The position numbers and the translations under genes are program-made. This document shows, piece after piece, positions 22,341 to 30,557 of a DNA stretch of 64,000 nt. Source of the stretch: UBA668 sp041394605 (GTDB lineage: Bacteria; Actinomycetota; Acidimicrobiia; Acidimicrobiales; Ilumatobacteraceae); assembly GCA_041394605.1 (NCBI GenBank), contig JAWKHX010000014.1, positions 1 to 64,000 on the forward strand, given 5' to 3'. How positions within the stretch are numbered: the stretch's first letter is position 1; each line of letters opens with the position of its first letter. The notes under the pieces are model-generated. The model made no database searches. It saw only the letters and a program-made list of their open reading frames with translations, and was not told the origin of the DNA.

Positions 22341-22967
22341 TCAGCGCGGCGTCCACTCGCCGCGGTGCATCGCCCAGATGAGGTCCGTCCCGGTGTGGCC
22401 GAGCGCCGTCTTCGGCTTCGGATCGGAGCGTAGGTACCGGAAGCCGAGCTTCCCCGGGATGCGGGCGCTGGCGACGTTGGCGCGGTCCATGTGGATCTCG
22501 ACCCGCTCGACGTCCGCGAGGTGGGTGAAGGCTGCGTCGGTGAGCGCGCCGGCCGCGGCCGTCGCGTAGCCGCGACCGTGGCGGTCGCTGCGCACCCAGT
22601 AGCCGATCTCGATGGCGTTCGGCCCGATGCGGCGGTGCAGGCCGCTGCCACCGACCATCTCGCCGGTGTCGCACTCACGGACGAGGTAGTTGAAGTCGGT
22701 GCCGGCGTCGAAGGCGGCCTCGCCGTTGGCCAGCGCCTGGAACTGCTCCTCACGGGTCGGCATGGTCTGCGCCCACGGCATCCACAGCTGGAGGTCGGGC
22801 AGGCTTGCCCTCACTGCGTCCAGCACCTCGTCGACGCGGTCCAGGCGCCAGCGTTCCAGGCGCAGCGCCGGCAGGAAGGGTGTCGGGAAGGTCGGCCATC
22901 CAGGAAGTGTGTCAGCCGTCAGCGGTCTGGCTGCCGTGGTTTGTGCGAGGTGGGTGTCGCGGTGCAC
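22341..22967 (-). CDS. GNAT N-acetyltransferase, RimJ/RimL-like
   Basis: 208 residues. Core acetyl-CoA motif: EIGYWVRSDRHGRGYATAAAGALTDAAF, followed by VERVEIHMDRANVASARIPGKLGFRY. RimJ/RimL-type enzymes acetylate protein N-termini or small amines; the target is unknown here. The first 30 residues look unstructured, so the true start may be internal to GTG 22967. It lies 3 bases after the stop of an APH-like kinase on the same strand. Confidence 0.8.
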   Translation of the reverse strand: MHRDTHLAQTTAARPLTADTLPGWPTFPTPFLPALRLERWRLDRVDEVLDAVRASLPDLQLWMPWAQTMPTREEQFQALANGEAAFDAGTDFNYLVRECDTGEMVGGSGLHRRIGPNAIEIGYWVRSDRHGRGYATAAAGALTDAAFTHLADVERVEIHMDRANVASARIPGKLGFRYLRSDPKPKTALGHTGTDLIWAMHRGEWTPR

Positions 22968-22970
22968 CGG

Positions 22971-23730
22971 TCAGAGTGGTCTCACCTGCGCCAGCTGCTG
23001 CCGCGAATGGTCGTCGTCCCAGCACACCGCGGCCTCCCATGCGGCCGATGCCTGGGTGGCGATGTCGAGCTCGTCGTCGGCGAGGCCGGCCGCGTTGTGC
23101 GGCAGGACGAGGTCGAGTTCGGGCGCATCCACGTGCGCTTCGTCCCAGTCGATCAGGCCGACCCTGTCAGCGGTGATGCGGATGTTGCCCGGGTTGGTGT
23201 CGCCGTGCACGACGCACGTTGGGCGCCCGGCCAGCCGTGCCCATGCCGCGGCAGCGGGCCACGCCTACGGCTGGCATCGAGGTCAGGTCCACCTTGGTCC
23301 CGGTGTCGGTGTGCAGCAGGTCGGTCGACGACCGCCACCCGGGTCGTTGCGGCCAGGCTGCGGTCAGCGAGTGCAGGTGGCGGAGGGTGTCGGCGACCCG
23401 CCGCCAGTCGGCTTCGGTCACGGGTGGCTCGCCGTCCACGTACGTCATCACGACGAGGCCGTCGGCGAACAGTCGGCCGTCGATGGTTTGGATCGGCACC
23501 GGCACGGCCAGACCCTCGCCGTCGAGGAACTGCAACAGGCCGGTCTCCCACGCCAGGTCGGCGTCGCTGCGACGGCCGAGACGGGCCACGGCCAGCTCAC
23601 CGCCTACCTGGACGCTCCAGACCTCGTTGGCGACGCCCCCGGTCAGGCGTTCGATGCGCGTGACGCCGTCGCCCCACGCCCGGAGTGCATCCCAGCTTCT
23701 TGCCCTCACCACGCCGTGATCGTGCCCCAT
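22971..23730 (-). CDS. Aminoglycoside-phosphotransferase-family kinase (APH), one frameshift
   Basis: Two frames together give about 253 residues. The N-lobe has LTGGVANEVWSVQVGGELAVARLG and VVMTYVDGEPP; the C-lobe has VVHGDTNPGNIRI (catalytic loop, Brenner motif) and GLIDWDEAHVDAPELDL (metal-binding Asp). The frame changes near 23245-23252, in a GC-rich stretch. APH-fold enzymes phosphorylate antibiotics, sugars or amino alcohols; nothing indicates resistance specifically. The likely start is ATG 23730, just downstream of a palindromic repeat. The GNAT gene follows at once. Confidence 0.8.
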
Positions 23731-23745
23731 TCCACCCGGGATCCC

Positions 23746-23781
23746 GACCTGTTTTCGCGCCCGTGGAAGCGAAAACAGGTC
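23746..23781. repeat. Palindrome, family C, with a degenerate second copy downstream
   Basis: A perfect 13-bp inverted repeat (GACCTGTTTTCGC at 23746-23758 and its inverse at 23769-23781) with a 10-base loop. A partial copy of its right half (gcgccc.tggaagcg....caggtcacg) follows at 23795-23823. It lies between the UvrD-like gene end and the APH kinase start. Confidence 0.75.
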
Positions 23782-23817
23782 ACGTCTGACGGAAGCGCCC
23801 ATGGAAGCGGGATCAGG

Positions 23818-25738
23818 TCACGCGGTGGCGGCGGTGGCGGCGCGGTGGCGGCGCGGCGAGGTAGCCGCGGCGTCGCTGGCCGGCGAGGGGTCTGGCCGGG
23901 GGTCAGGCGGGTTGGGGGAGGGGCGCAGGCGGGCGGCGGCGGTCTCGGTGATGCCGAGGCGGGTGGCCAGCGCCGAGGCGTCCGCAGGCGGGTCCTCCAG
24001 CAGGCTGCGCAGCGCGGTCCGAGCAGACGGCGCGCCCGGTTGGCCGGAGGCACGGGCCACCGCGCGCCACGGGTGTACGGAGCCAGTGGGTCCACCACCC
24101 TGCGGCGGGGTGCGGGCGGGGAGCGGGCCGGTCCGCCACGGCGCTCTCCACGATGGCGTCGATCCAGCGGCTGGTGCTGCGGCGCGACCGTTGCGTTCCT
24201 CCGCAGCCGTCAGCACCAGGTGGTGCGCAGCACGGGTGACGGCCACGTACGCCAGGCGGGCTTCCTCCGCCTGCTGGGCGGGCGACATGGCGGAGGAATG
24301 CAGGACCAGGCCTTCCTCCACGCCGGTGACGAACACGCCCCACCACTCCCGACCCTTGGCGGCGTGGAAGGTGAGGAGGGCGACGGCCTCGCCGCGATGG
24401 TCGGGCTCCAGGTCGTCGAACGGGCTGCGAGCTTCCACCCAGGCGCGGAACCCGCCGGGCTCGCCACTGGTGAGGTAGCGGTCGGCTTCCTCGGCCACCC
24501 GGCGGGCCAGGTCGTCGCCGTCGCCGAACTGGGTGTCCGCCCACGTGGCCAGCGCCTCGCGGGACGTGCAGCGGTAGGCGGCGCGCAGGCAGACCTCCAG
24601 CGGCGAACGGCCGGCCGAGCGTTCGGTGGGAACACCCGCCCGAGTGAGGGCCGTGTGCAGCAACTTCACCTGCTCGTTGGTTCGGGCCAGCACCGCCAGG
24701 TCGGCGCCCGGGCGGTGGTGGAGCAGCGCCCGGCGCGTGCCGCGACCTCGGCGGCTTCGGCCTCCGCCGATGGCAGCACCACGACCTCCACCGCCGGCCC
24801 GTCCGGCCGGGTGCTGGACGGCGCGTCCTCCTGCCCGGCGGCCGTGAGCACCGCGGTACCGGCGCGACGACCTGCGGCGAGCAGCGGTGGTTGGCATCCA
24901 GCCGCACGATGGTGACGCCGGGGAAGTGCTCCTCCACCCGGCCGAGCACCGTCGGGTCGGCCCCGTTCCAGCCGTAGATGGCCTGCCGTGGGTCGCCCAC
25001 CAGGCAGAGGTCCGCCCGGCTGCCCAGCAGGGCCTCCAGCAGGCGGTGCTGCAGCGGGTTGAGGTCCTGGGCCTCGTCCACGAACACGTGACGGAACCGC
25101 CAGCGGACGGCCGCGGCCCACGCGTCGTCCGTCTCCATCGCCGTCAGCACGTCGTGCAGCAGGTCGTCGAAGTCCACCACGCCGCGGCGGCGCTTCAGCC
25201 GGGCGTACGCGTCGGCGAACTCCACGAACGCCCGGCGGCAACGCCCCCGCCGCCGTGCCGCGCCTCGCGCTCGTAGTCCTGCGGCGCCACCACCCGGGCA
25301 CGGGCCCAGTCCAGGTCCGCCAGCGCTCCGCCGGGCTCCACCTTCAGCCGGGTCTCGGTGAGGACCTCCTTGGCCAGGCGCAGGCGGTCCTCCGCCACCT
25401 TCGGCGGCGGGCGGTGCGGCGGTGGCCCGGTCGCGCAGCAGGCGCAGGGCCACGGGTGGAACGTCCCGGCCTCGATGCGCTCCCGCAGGTCCAGCCGGCG
25501 AAGGCGGCGCACCAACTCCCCGGCGGCGTCGCGGGTGAACGTGAGGGCCAGGACATGGGTGGGGTCGGCCGCCCCGGTGGCGGCGATGCGCGATCCGCCG
25601 GGTGAGCACGGTGGTCTTGCCTGACCCTGCGGCCGCCACGACAGCCAGCGGTGCAGCGCTGCCGGTGACCGCCTCGCGCTGGGCCGAGTCCAGCCCCGCC
25701 AGCAGGTGGCGGAGGGCGTCCGGAGGCGGCGTGGTCAC
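23818..25738 (-). pseudogene. UvrD/PcrA-type superfamily I DNA helicase, broken by at least seven frameshifts
   Basis: Pieces in three frames reconstruct one 3'-5' helicase of about 640 residues: DSAQREAVTG (Q motif), VVAAAGSGKTTVLTRRI (Walker A), VLALTFTRDAAGELVRRL, FVDEAQDLNPLQHRLLEALL (Walker B), LVGDPRQAIYGWNGADP, VAVLART-type LAVLARTNEQVKLL, ALLTFHAAKGREWWGVFV and EARLAYVAVTRA. The C-terminus SLLEDPPADASALATRLGI suggests an HRDC-like end as in UvrD2. Frame changes fall near 25590, 25453, 25415, 25247, 24860, 24731, 24178 and 24095. Start GTG 25738 has TATCGT 7 bases upstream. Sequencing error or a real pseudogene are both possible. Confidence 0.8.
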
Positions 25739-25745
25739 GGGCGTC

Positions 25746-25751
25746 ACGATA
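25746..25751 (-). promoter_or_regulatory. -10 element of the UvrD-like gene
   Basis: TATCGT on the minus strand ends 7 bases before GTG 25738; it overlaps an alternative GTG at 25747, arguing against that start. Confidence 0.4.
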
Positions 25752-25797
25752 GAGCACGGGTGTGACGTCGCTGCTGTGGCGAGGTACTTCGCGGCGC

Positions 25798-25803
25798 TAC
25801 AGT
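25798..25803 (+). promoter_or_regulatory. -10 element of the PH/SHOCT gene, leaderless type
   Basis: TACAGT ends 7 bases before ATG 25811. Confidence 0.45.
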
Positions 25804-25810
25804 TCCGCGC

Positions 25811-26443
25811 ATGCCGTACCCCAAGAAGAACCTGAATGCGAACGAGACGATCGCGCTCGACATGCACCCGCACTGGTGGTACTTCGCAGAACCTGCCGGG
25901 GCCCTGGTCGGGGCCATCATTCTCGGCATCATCGTGGCCGCCAAGACGGATGGCGACGGCACCGGCCGCAAGATCCTCGTGTACGCCGTCATCGCCCTGA
26001 TGGTGGTCACCGCGCTGTGGCTGATCGGCCGGTACCTCAAGTGGATCACCACCAACTTCGTCATCACCTCCAACCGGCTGATCTTCCGTCAGGGCGTGCT
26101 GGCCAAGAGCGGCATCGAGATCCCCCTTGAGCGGGTGAACAACGTCAACTTCAACCAGAGCGTGTTCGAGCGCATGCTGGGTGCAGGCGACCTGCTCATC
26201 GAGTCCGGCGGCGAGGACGGCCAGTCGCGCTTCACCGACATCCGACACCCCGAGAAGGTGCAGAACCTCATCCACTCCCAGATGGAGTCGCTGCACCAAC
26301 GTCGCGGCGGGTACTCCGCCCCGCAGGCGGCACCGTCGGCCGACGTCACCGCCCAACTGGAGCGGCTGGAGGGCCTGCTGGACCGCGGGACCATCACGCC
26401 CGAGGAGTTCGAGGCGCAGAAGCGCCGCCTCCTCGAGTCGTGA
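25811..26443 (+). CDS. Bacterial PH-domain (YdbS-like) membrane protein with SHOCT tail
   Basis: 210 residues. Two membrane helices lie at about residues 27-46 and 58-77. Then follows a bPH2 domain: WITTNFVITSNRLIFRQGVLAKSG, IPLERVNNVNFNQSVFERMLGAGDL, SGGEDGQSRFTDIRHPEKV. The C-terminus (LERLEGLLDRGTITPEEFEAQKRRLL) is a SHOCT motif, a short oligomerisation helix pair. The family acts at the membrane but its role is unknown. The stop overlaps the start of the metal-receptor gene by four bases (GTGA), so the two are coupled. Confidence 0.85.
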   Translation: MPYPKKNLNANETIALDMHPHWWYFAEPAGALVGAIILGIIVAAKTDGDGTGRKILVYAVIALMVVTALWLIGRYLKWITTNFVITSNRLIFRQGVLAKSGIEIPLERVNNVNFNQSVFERMLGAGDLLIESGGEDGQSRFTDIRHPEKVQNLIHSQMESLHQRRGGYSAPQAAPSADVTAQLERLEGLLDRGTITPEEFEAQKRRLLES

Positions 26444-27150
26444 CCGTGCGGGTCGTCAGCCTCGTCCCGTCGGCCACCGAGACCCTGCTGTCGTGGGATG
26501 TCGTTCCCGCGGCATGCACCAGGTTCTGCGAGCAGCCCTTGCTGCCCCATGTCGGCGGTACGAAGGACCCCGACATCCAGGCCATCGCCGCGCTGCGGCC
26601 GGATCTGGTGGTGATGGACCGCGAGGAGAACCGCAAGGAGGACGCCGACGCACTGGCCGCGATGGGCGTTCCCTTGCACGTCATGCACGTCACGTCGCTG
26701 GCTGCCGTGCCCGGAGAACTGCAGACGCTGGCCAAGGCCGTCGACGTGTCGGTACCGCCCGTGGCGCTGCCGGCTGCCCGGGCCTCGAGGGGTACTGCGG
26801 TGGCCATGATCTGGCGGAGGCCGTGGATGGCGCTGGGCGCGGACACCTACGGCGCCAGCGTGCTGCGCCATGTGGGCCTGCAGCCGATCGCCCACCACGG
26901 CGAGGACCGCTACCCCGAGGTGGCACTGGACGACGTGGCGCGGCGCAAGCCCGACGTGGTGGTGCTGCCCAGCGAGCCCTACCCGTTCGCCGACCGCCAC
27001 CGCGACGAGATCACGGCAGCCGTACCCGATGCGAACGTGGTGCTGGTGGACGGCCGCGACCTGGTGTGGTGGGGCAGCCGGTCGGCCGCTGCGGTGCAGC
27101 GGCTCGGCAGTGTCATGGACGGCCTGCGCGCGGCACGTCCACCTCGGTGA
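26440..27150 (+). CDS. Helical-backbone metal receptor / BtuF-like protein lacking a signal peptide
   Basis: 236 residues with the class III substrate-binding fold: VVSLVPSATETLLSW at the N-terminus, GGTKDPDIQAIAALRPDLVVMD, a long connecting helix, then LGADTYGASVLRHVGLQPIA and PDVVVLPSEPYPF. Close relatives bind vitamin B12 or chelated metal for ABC importers. There is no signal peptide or lipobox and no permease or ATPase gene nearby, so a cytoplasmic or stand-alone role is likely (inference). GTG 26440 overlaps the upstream PH/SHOCT stop. Its 3' end overlaps the convergent SMP-30 gene by 38 bases. Confidence 0.8.
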   Translation: MTVRVVSLVPSATETLLSWDVVPAACTRFCEQPLLPHVGGTKDPDIQAIAALRPDLVVMDREENRKEDADALAAMGVPLHVMHVTSLAAVPGELQTLAKAVDVSVPPVALPAARASRGTAVAMIWRRPWMALGADTYGASVLRHVGLQPIAHHGEDRYPEVALDDVARRKPDVVVLPSEPYPFADRHRDEITAAVPDANVVLVDGRDLVWWGSRSAAAVQRLGSVMDGLRAARPPR

Positions 27151-27982
27151 TCCGCACCGCCCCGGTGCGGGCCGCCGACGCTTCGTGGGCCCGGGACGAC
27201 GCAGCCGTCAGCATGAACAGGGTGCGGCCGTCGGGCCCGCCGAGCATGCAGGCATAGCAGGGGTCGCCGGTGGGCACCTCGGCCAGCACCGTGCCGCCCT
27301 CCGCCACCCGCACGCACCGCTCGCCGCCAGCATCTGCCAGCCACACGGCACCGTCCACGTCCAGGCAGATCCCGTCCGGCACGGCCGTGCCGAGGTCGGC
27401 CCAGACCCGCTGGTTCGTCAGCGAGCCGTCGGTCGCGACGTCGAACGCGGTGAGGCGGCGGCCCAGGCTCTCGGCGACGATCATCGTCGCCCCGTCCGGG
27501 GTGATGACGGTGCCGTTGGGAAAGCGCAGTCCGGTGGCGGCCTCGTGCACTGACCCGTCCGGGTCCACCCAGGCGATGCTGGCGCCCTCGTAGGCGGCAA
27601 GCGCCCCGGCGAAGTCGCCCGACGCCACCGCGGCATCCAGATCGAACCCGAAGTTGCCCACGTAGGCGCGGCCGGCGCCGTCCACCACCATGTCGTTGCA
27701 GTGGAACGTGGCGATCCCGTCGAGGTCGGCGTGCACCACCAGGGCGTCGCCCTCCAGGCGCAGCAGCCGGCGCTGGGTCATGGACACCACCAGCATCCGC
27801 CCGTCGGGCATCCACCCGAGGCCGCTGGGCTGGTCGTCCAGTTGGAGCATGGTGGCGACCCGGCCGTTCATGTCCACGGTCTTCACCGCGTGGTCGTAGA
27901 AGTCGCTGAACCACAACATGTCGTGATGCCAGCGGGGCCCCTCCCCGAAGTACAGGCCGTCGGCCAGCACGTCCACGCTCAT
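27113..27982 (-). CDS. SMP-30/gluconolactonase-family beta-propeller
   Basis: 289 residues. Typical repeats: LYFGEGPRWHHDMLWFSDFYDHAV with the metal-ligand Glu, QPSGLGWMPDGRMLVVSM, HCNDMVVDGAGRAYVGNFGFD (Asn-Asp ligands) and VPDGICLDVDGAVWLADAGG. Family members hydrolyse sugar lactones or organophosphate-like esters with a bound divalent metal. ATG 27982 is preferred because AAGGTGG lies just upstream. A TAGCCT hexamer at 28058-28063 would give a leader of about 70 bases. Its end overlaps the convergent metal-receptor gene. Confidence 0.88.
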   Translation of the reverse strand: MSVDVLADGLYFGEGPRWHHDMLWFSDFYDHAVKTVDMNGRVATMLQLDDQPSGLGWMPDGRMLVVSMTQRRLLRLEGDALVVHADLDGIATFHCNDMVVDGAGRAYVGNFGFDLDAAVASGDFAGALAAYEGASIAWVDPDGSVHEAATGLRFPNGTVITPDGATMIVAESLGRRLTAFDVATDGSLTNQRVWADLGTAVPDGICLDVDGAVWLADAGGERCVRVAEGGTVLAEVPTGDPCYACMLGGPDGRTLFMLTAASSRAHEASAARTGAVRITEVDVPRAGRP

Positions 27983-28057
27983 ACCCACCACCTTGCCGGT
28001 GCGGTGCCGCCGGACGTGCCGGACGCACGTGGTGGCCTCGCGATTGTTGTGGGCGCA

Positions 28058-28063
28058 AGGCTA
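28058..28063 (-). promoter_or_regulatory. Possible -10 element of the SMP-30 gene
   Basis: TAGCCT on the minus strand, 75 bases before ATG 27982 and just after the GNAT stop at 28069; it would give a long leader carrying the Shine-Dalgarno. Confidence 0.3.
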
Positions 28064-28068
28064 CGCGG

Positions 28069-28536
28069 TCAGCGCAGCGACTTCGCGAACCACAGTTGGG
28101 CGTACGGATTGTCGTTGTAGCGCTCGATCCGTTCGTAGCCGGCGCGACCGTACATGGCGATCGCCTCGGCCAGCACGCCGTTGGTGTCCAGGATCACCCG
28201 GGTGGCGCCCAGCCCCGCGGCCTGTGCTTCCAGCGCCTCGAGCAGGCGCCGGCCCAGCCCCATGCCGCGGGCATCGGGTGACACCCACATCCGCTTGATC
28301 TCTGCCGTCGCCGCGTCGACACGCTGCAGCCCGCCGCACCCCACGACCGCCTCGCCGCGTCGGGCGAGGAGGAACACCCCGTCGGGCGGGCGGAACGCTG
28401 CGGCAGCGTCGTCCAGCGCATCGCCCACCTCGAAGCCGTGGGTGAAGCGACGGTCCAGTTCGGCGAAGTACTCGCTCATGGCCCAGCGGGCCTCGGGCGC
28501 ATCGGCGGCAGCAGCACCGATGACGGCGTCGCTCAC
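28069..28536 (-). CDS. GNAT N-acetyltransferase
   Basis: 155 residues from GTG 28536, whose GTGA overlaps the galactokinase-like stop. Acetyl-CoA motif A: AEIKRMWVSPDARGMGLGRRLLEALEAQA, then TRVILDTNGVLAEAIAMYGRAGYERIERYND, an arrangement common in small-molecule or amino-acid acetyltransferases. The acceptor is unknown. Last gene of the LLM oxidoreductase - galactokinase-like - GNAT operon. Confidence 0.82.
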   Translation of the reverse strand: MSDAVIGAAAADAPEARWAMSEYFAELDRRFTHGFEVGDALDDAAAAFRPPDGVFLLARRGEAVVGCGGLQRVDAATAEIKRMWVSPDARGMGLGRRLLEALEAQAAGLGATRVILDTNGVLAEAIAMYGRAGYERIERYNDNPYAQLWFAKSLR

Positions 28537-29546
28537 CGCGCGGGCTCCGGCGGGGCCTCGACCACCGCTGCGCCGTCCACGGCGCGCACGCCCCAACCCT
28601 GGTGCAACGCGCCGGGGCGGGTGAGCGCGACGACGCACCCGCCGAATCCGCCACCGGTCATCCTGGCCCCGTATACGCCAGGGGTGCTGCACAACTCGGC
28701 GACGGCGGCGTCCATCACCGGGGTGGAGGTGTCGTACAGGTCGCGCAGGCTCTCGTGGCTGGCCACCATCAAGCGCCCGGCCCCTGCCAGGTCGTGTTCG
28801 CGCAGCGCGGCGGCGAAGTCGCGCACCCGTTGGTTCTCCTGCACCACGTGCAGGGCCCGGCGGCGCACCGTGGGGTCGGCGATCGCCGACACCGCGTCGG
28901 CGGTGGCCGTGCGGAGAGGCCCGATGACCCGCTCGGCGGCGGCGCATTCCGTCACCCGATCGGCGTAGGCGGAGCCGACCAGCGTGCGGTGGGCGACGAA
29001 GCGCACGACGATCTCCACGTCATCGGGAAGCGGGACGGGGTCGATGGTGAGGGCCCCGCAGTCCATCAGCAGCGCATGCCCGGCGACGCCACCGGCGATG
29101 GCGAACTGGTCCATGATCCCGGTGGGCACGCCGCTGGCCCGGTTCTCGGCGCGCTGGGTGAGCTGAGCCAATTCGACCACCGAGCCGTCGAAGCCCAGCG
29201 CAAGGGCCACGGCCACCTCCAGCGCATGGCTGCTGGACATTCCGCCGCCGATCGGGATGGTGGTGGTGACACGTCCGCGGATGCCCGCAGCCGGCCGCAT
29301 CTCGCTGACCACACCGGCGACGTACCGGCCCCAGAGGGGCGTGACGATCGTGGGGTCGGGCACGTCCAGCGGCAGCGACACCGGCTCGGCTTCGTCGGCC
29401 GACGTGAGCTCCACCCGGTCGGCCCGGTCGAAGCGGATCTCCGTCCAGCGGTCCACCGCCATCGGGAAGACGAGCCCACCGGTGTAGTCCGGGTGGTCGC
29501 CGATCAGGTTCACGCGGCCGGGGGCGCGGGCGATGCGGGTGGTCAT
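28533..29546 (-). CDS. galK: Galactokinase-like GHMP kinase
   Basis: 337 residues with all GHMP motifs: GRVNLIGDHPDYTGGLVFPMAVD, PIGGGMSSSHALEVAVALAL (ATP loop), GIMDQFAIAGGVAGHALLMDC (catalytic Asp) and YGARMTGGGFGGCVVAL. Galactokinases normally read GEHTDYN at the sugar site; here it is GDHPDYTGG, so sugar preference may differ. It is shorter than E. coli GalK (382). No galT or galE is present in the window, so the Leloir assignment is provisional. It follows the LLM oxidoreductase by 7 bases and overlaps the GNAT gene. Confidence 0.75.
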   Translation of the reverse strand: MTTRIARAPGRVNLIGDHPDYTGGLVFPMAVDRWTEIRFDRADRVELTSADEAEPVSLPLDVPDPTIVTPLWGRYVAGVVSEMRPAAGIRGRVTTTIPIGGGMSSSHALEVAVALALGFDGSVVELAQLTQRAENRASGVPTGIMDQFAIAGGVAGHALLMDCGALTIDPVPLPDDVEIVVRFVAHRTLVGSAYADRVTECAAAERVIGPLRTATADAVSAIADPTVRRRALHVVQENQRVRDFAAALREHDLAGAGRLMVASHESLRDLYDTSTPVMDAAVAELCSTPGVYGARMTGGGFGGCVVALTRPGALHQGWGVRAVDGAAVVEAPPEPAR

Positions 29547-29553
29547 GGCGTGC

Positions 29554-30453
29554 TCAGGCCAGGTGGAGGGCGGCGGCGAACTTCTCCAGCGAGACCAGGT
29601 CGAACGGGGCGCGCAGGGCGATGTTCACCTGGTCGGCGCCGGCATCCACGTACTGGCCGATGCGGTCGATGATCTCCTGGTCGCTGCCGCTGAGCACGCC
29701 GCCGCGCACATTGTTGGCGATGGCCCCGAACTGCTGCTGCAGGCTCTCCTCGGTGAAGGCCAGCCCCACGTTGACGGCGCGGCGAATGTCGCCCGGGGTG
29801 CGCCCCACGGCCGCGCAGTGGTCGTCCAGCACGCCGTTCTTGTGGGCGAACTGCTCGGGCGTGACGAAGGGTACGTTCCAGCCATCGGCGTAGCGGGCGG
29901 CGATCCGCAGGGTGCGCTTCTCTCCACCGCCGCCGATCCAGATGGGCAGCTTGGCTTGCACCGGCCGCGGCTCGTTGCGTGCCTCGCGCAGTGTGAAGTA
30001 CTGCCCGTCGAACGACGTCACCTCGTCGTGCAGCAGCCCGCGCAGCACCTGGATGCCTTCCTCCAACTGGTCCATCCGCGGCTTCACCTCGGGGAACGGG
30101 ATGCCGTACGCGTCATACTCCACCTGCGCCCAGCCGGCCCCGATGCCCATGTGGGCTCGGCCGCCGCTGAGCTGGTCGATGGCGGTGATGGCCTTGGCCA
30201 GCACGGCGGGGTGGCGGTAGCCGATGCTGTAGACGAGGCAGCCGCACTGCACCTTGGTGGTGGTGCAGGCGAGCGCGGCGTGCATGGCGACGGCCTCCAG
30301 GCAGGCGGCGTCATCGGGGCGGCCGGTGGCACCGTAGAAGTGGTCCCACACGCTGATCCAGCCGAAGCCGAGGTCTTCCACCTGCCGCCAGACGGAGCGC
30401 AGTTCGTCGGCGGTGGTGTGCTGGAGGCCGATGTGAACACCGAAGAGCGTCAT
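29554..30453 (-). CDS. LLM-class (luciferase-like) F420-dependent oxidoreductase
   Basis: 299 residues forming a TIM barrel. Landmarks: FGWISVWDHFYGATG near the N-terminus, GCLVYSIGYRHPAVLAKAITAIDQLSGGRAHMGIGAGW, and IWIGGGGEKRTLRIAARYADGWNV. This pattern matches actinobacterial F420-dependent family members rather than FMN luciferases. The substrate is unknown. ATG 30453 has TACGGT 7 bases upstream. First gene of a three-gene operon with the galactokinase-like and GNAT genes. Confidence 0.87.
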   Translation of the reverse strand: MTLFGVHIGLQHTTADELRSVWRQVEDLGFGWISVWDHFYGATGRPDDAACLEAVAMHAALACTTTKVQCGCLVYSIGYRHPAVLAKAITAIDQLSGGRAHMGIGAGWAQVEYDAYGIPFPEVKPRMDQLEEGIQVLRGLLHDEVTSFDGQYFTLREARNEPRPVQAKLPIWIGGGGEKRTLRIAARYADGWNVPFVTPEQFAHKNGVLDDHCAAVGRTPGDIRRAVNVGLAFTEESLQQQFGAIANNVRGGVLSGSDQEIIDRIGQYVDAGADQVNIALRAPFDLVSLEKFAAALHLA

Positions 30454-30460
30454 GCGCCGG

Positions 30461-30466
30461 ACCGTA
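30461..30466 (-). promoter_or_regulatory. -10 element of the LLM oxidoreductase operon
   Basis: TACGGT on the minus strand ends 7 bases before ATG 30453. The family B palindrome (30483-30529) lies between this and the divergent promoter at 30545. Confidence 0.45.
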
Positions 30467-30482
30467 CCCCACCCCCGCCCCT

Positions 30483-30529
30483 CAAGTTGGCGTTGAGGGG
30501 TTGCGGTACCGCACTTCACCGCCAACTTG
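30483..30529. repeat. 47-bp dispersed palindrome, family B, copy 3
   Basis: Begins CAAGTTGGCG, ends CGCCAACTTG, with a GCGGTACCGC core. It has the same length and ends as the pair at 10486 and 10547, but about ten internal differences. It sits between two divergent promoters, so it is not simply a terminator; it could be an operator, a nucleoid-protein site or a mobile REP-like remnant. Confidence 0.85.
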
Positions 30530-30544
30530 GGAGCGACGCCGGGG

Positions 30545-30550
30545 TAGCGT
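30545..30550 (+). promoter_or_regulatory. -10 element of the alpha/beta hydrolase gene
   Basis: TAGCGT ends 7 bases before ATG 30558. Confidence 0.45.
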
Positions 30551-30557
30551 GCGCCCC

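Noticed and set aside
23167..23802. Antibiotic resistance by the APH-family kinase.
   Set aside because: Only the general fold is visible; specificity cannot be inferred and the gene is frameshifted.
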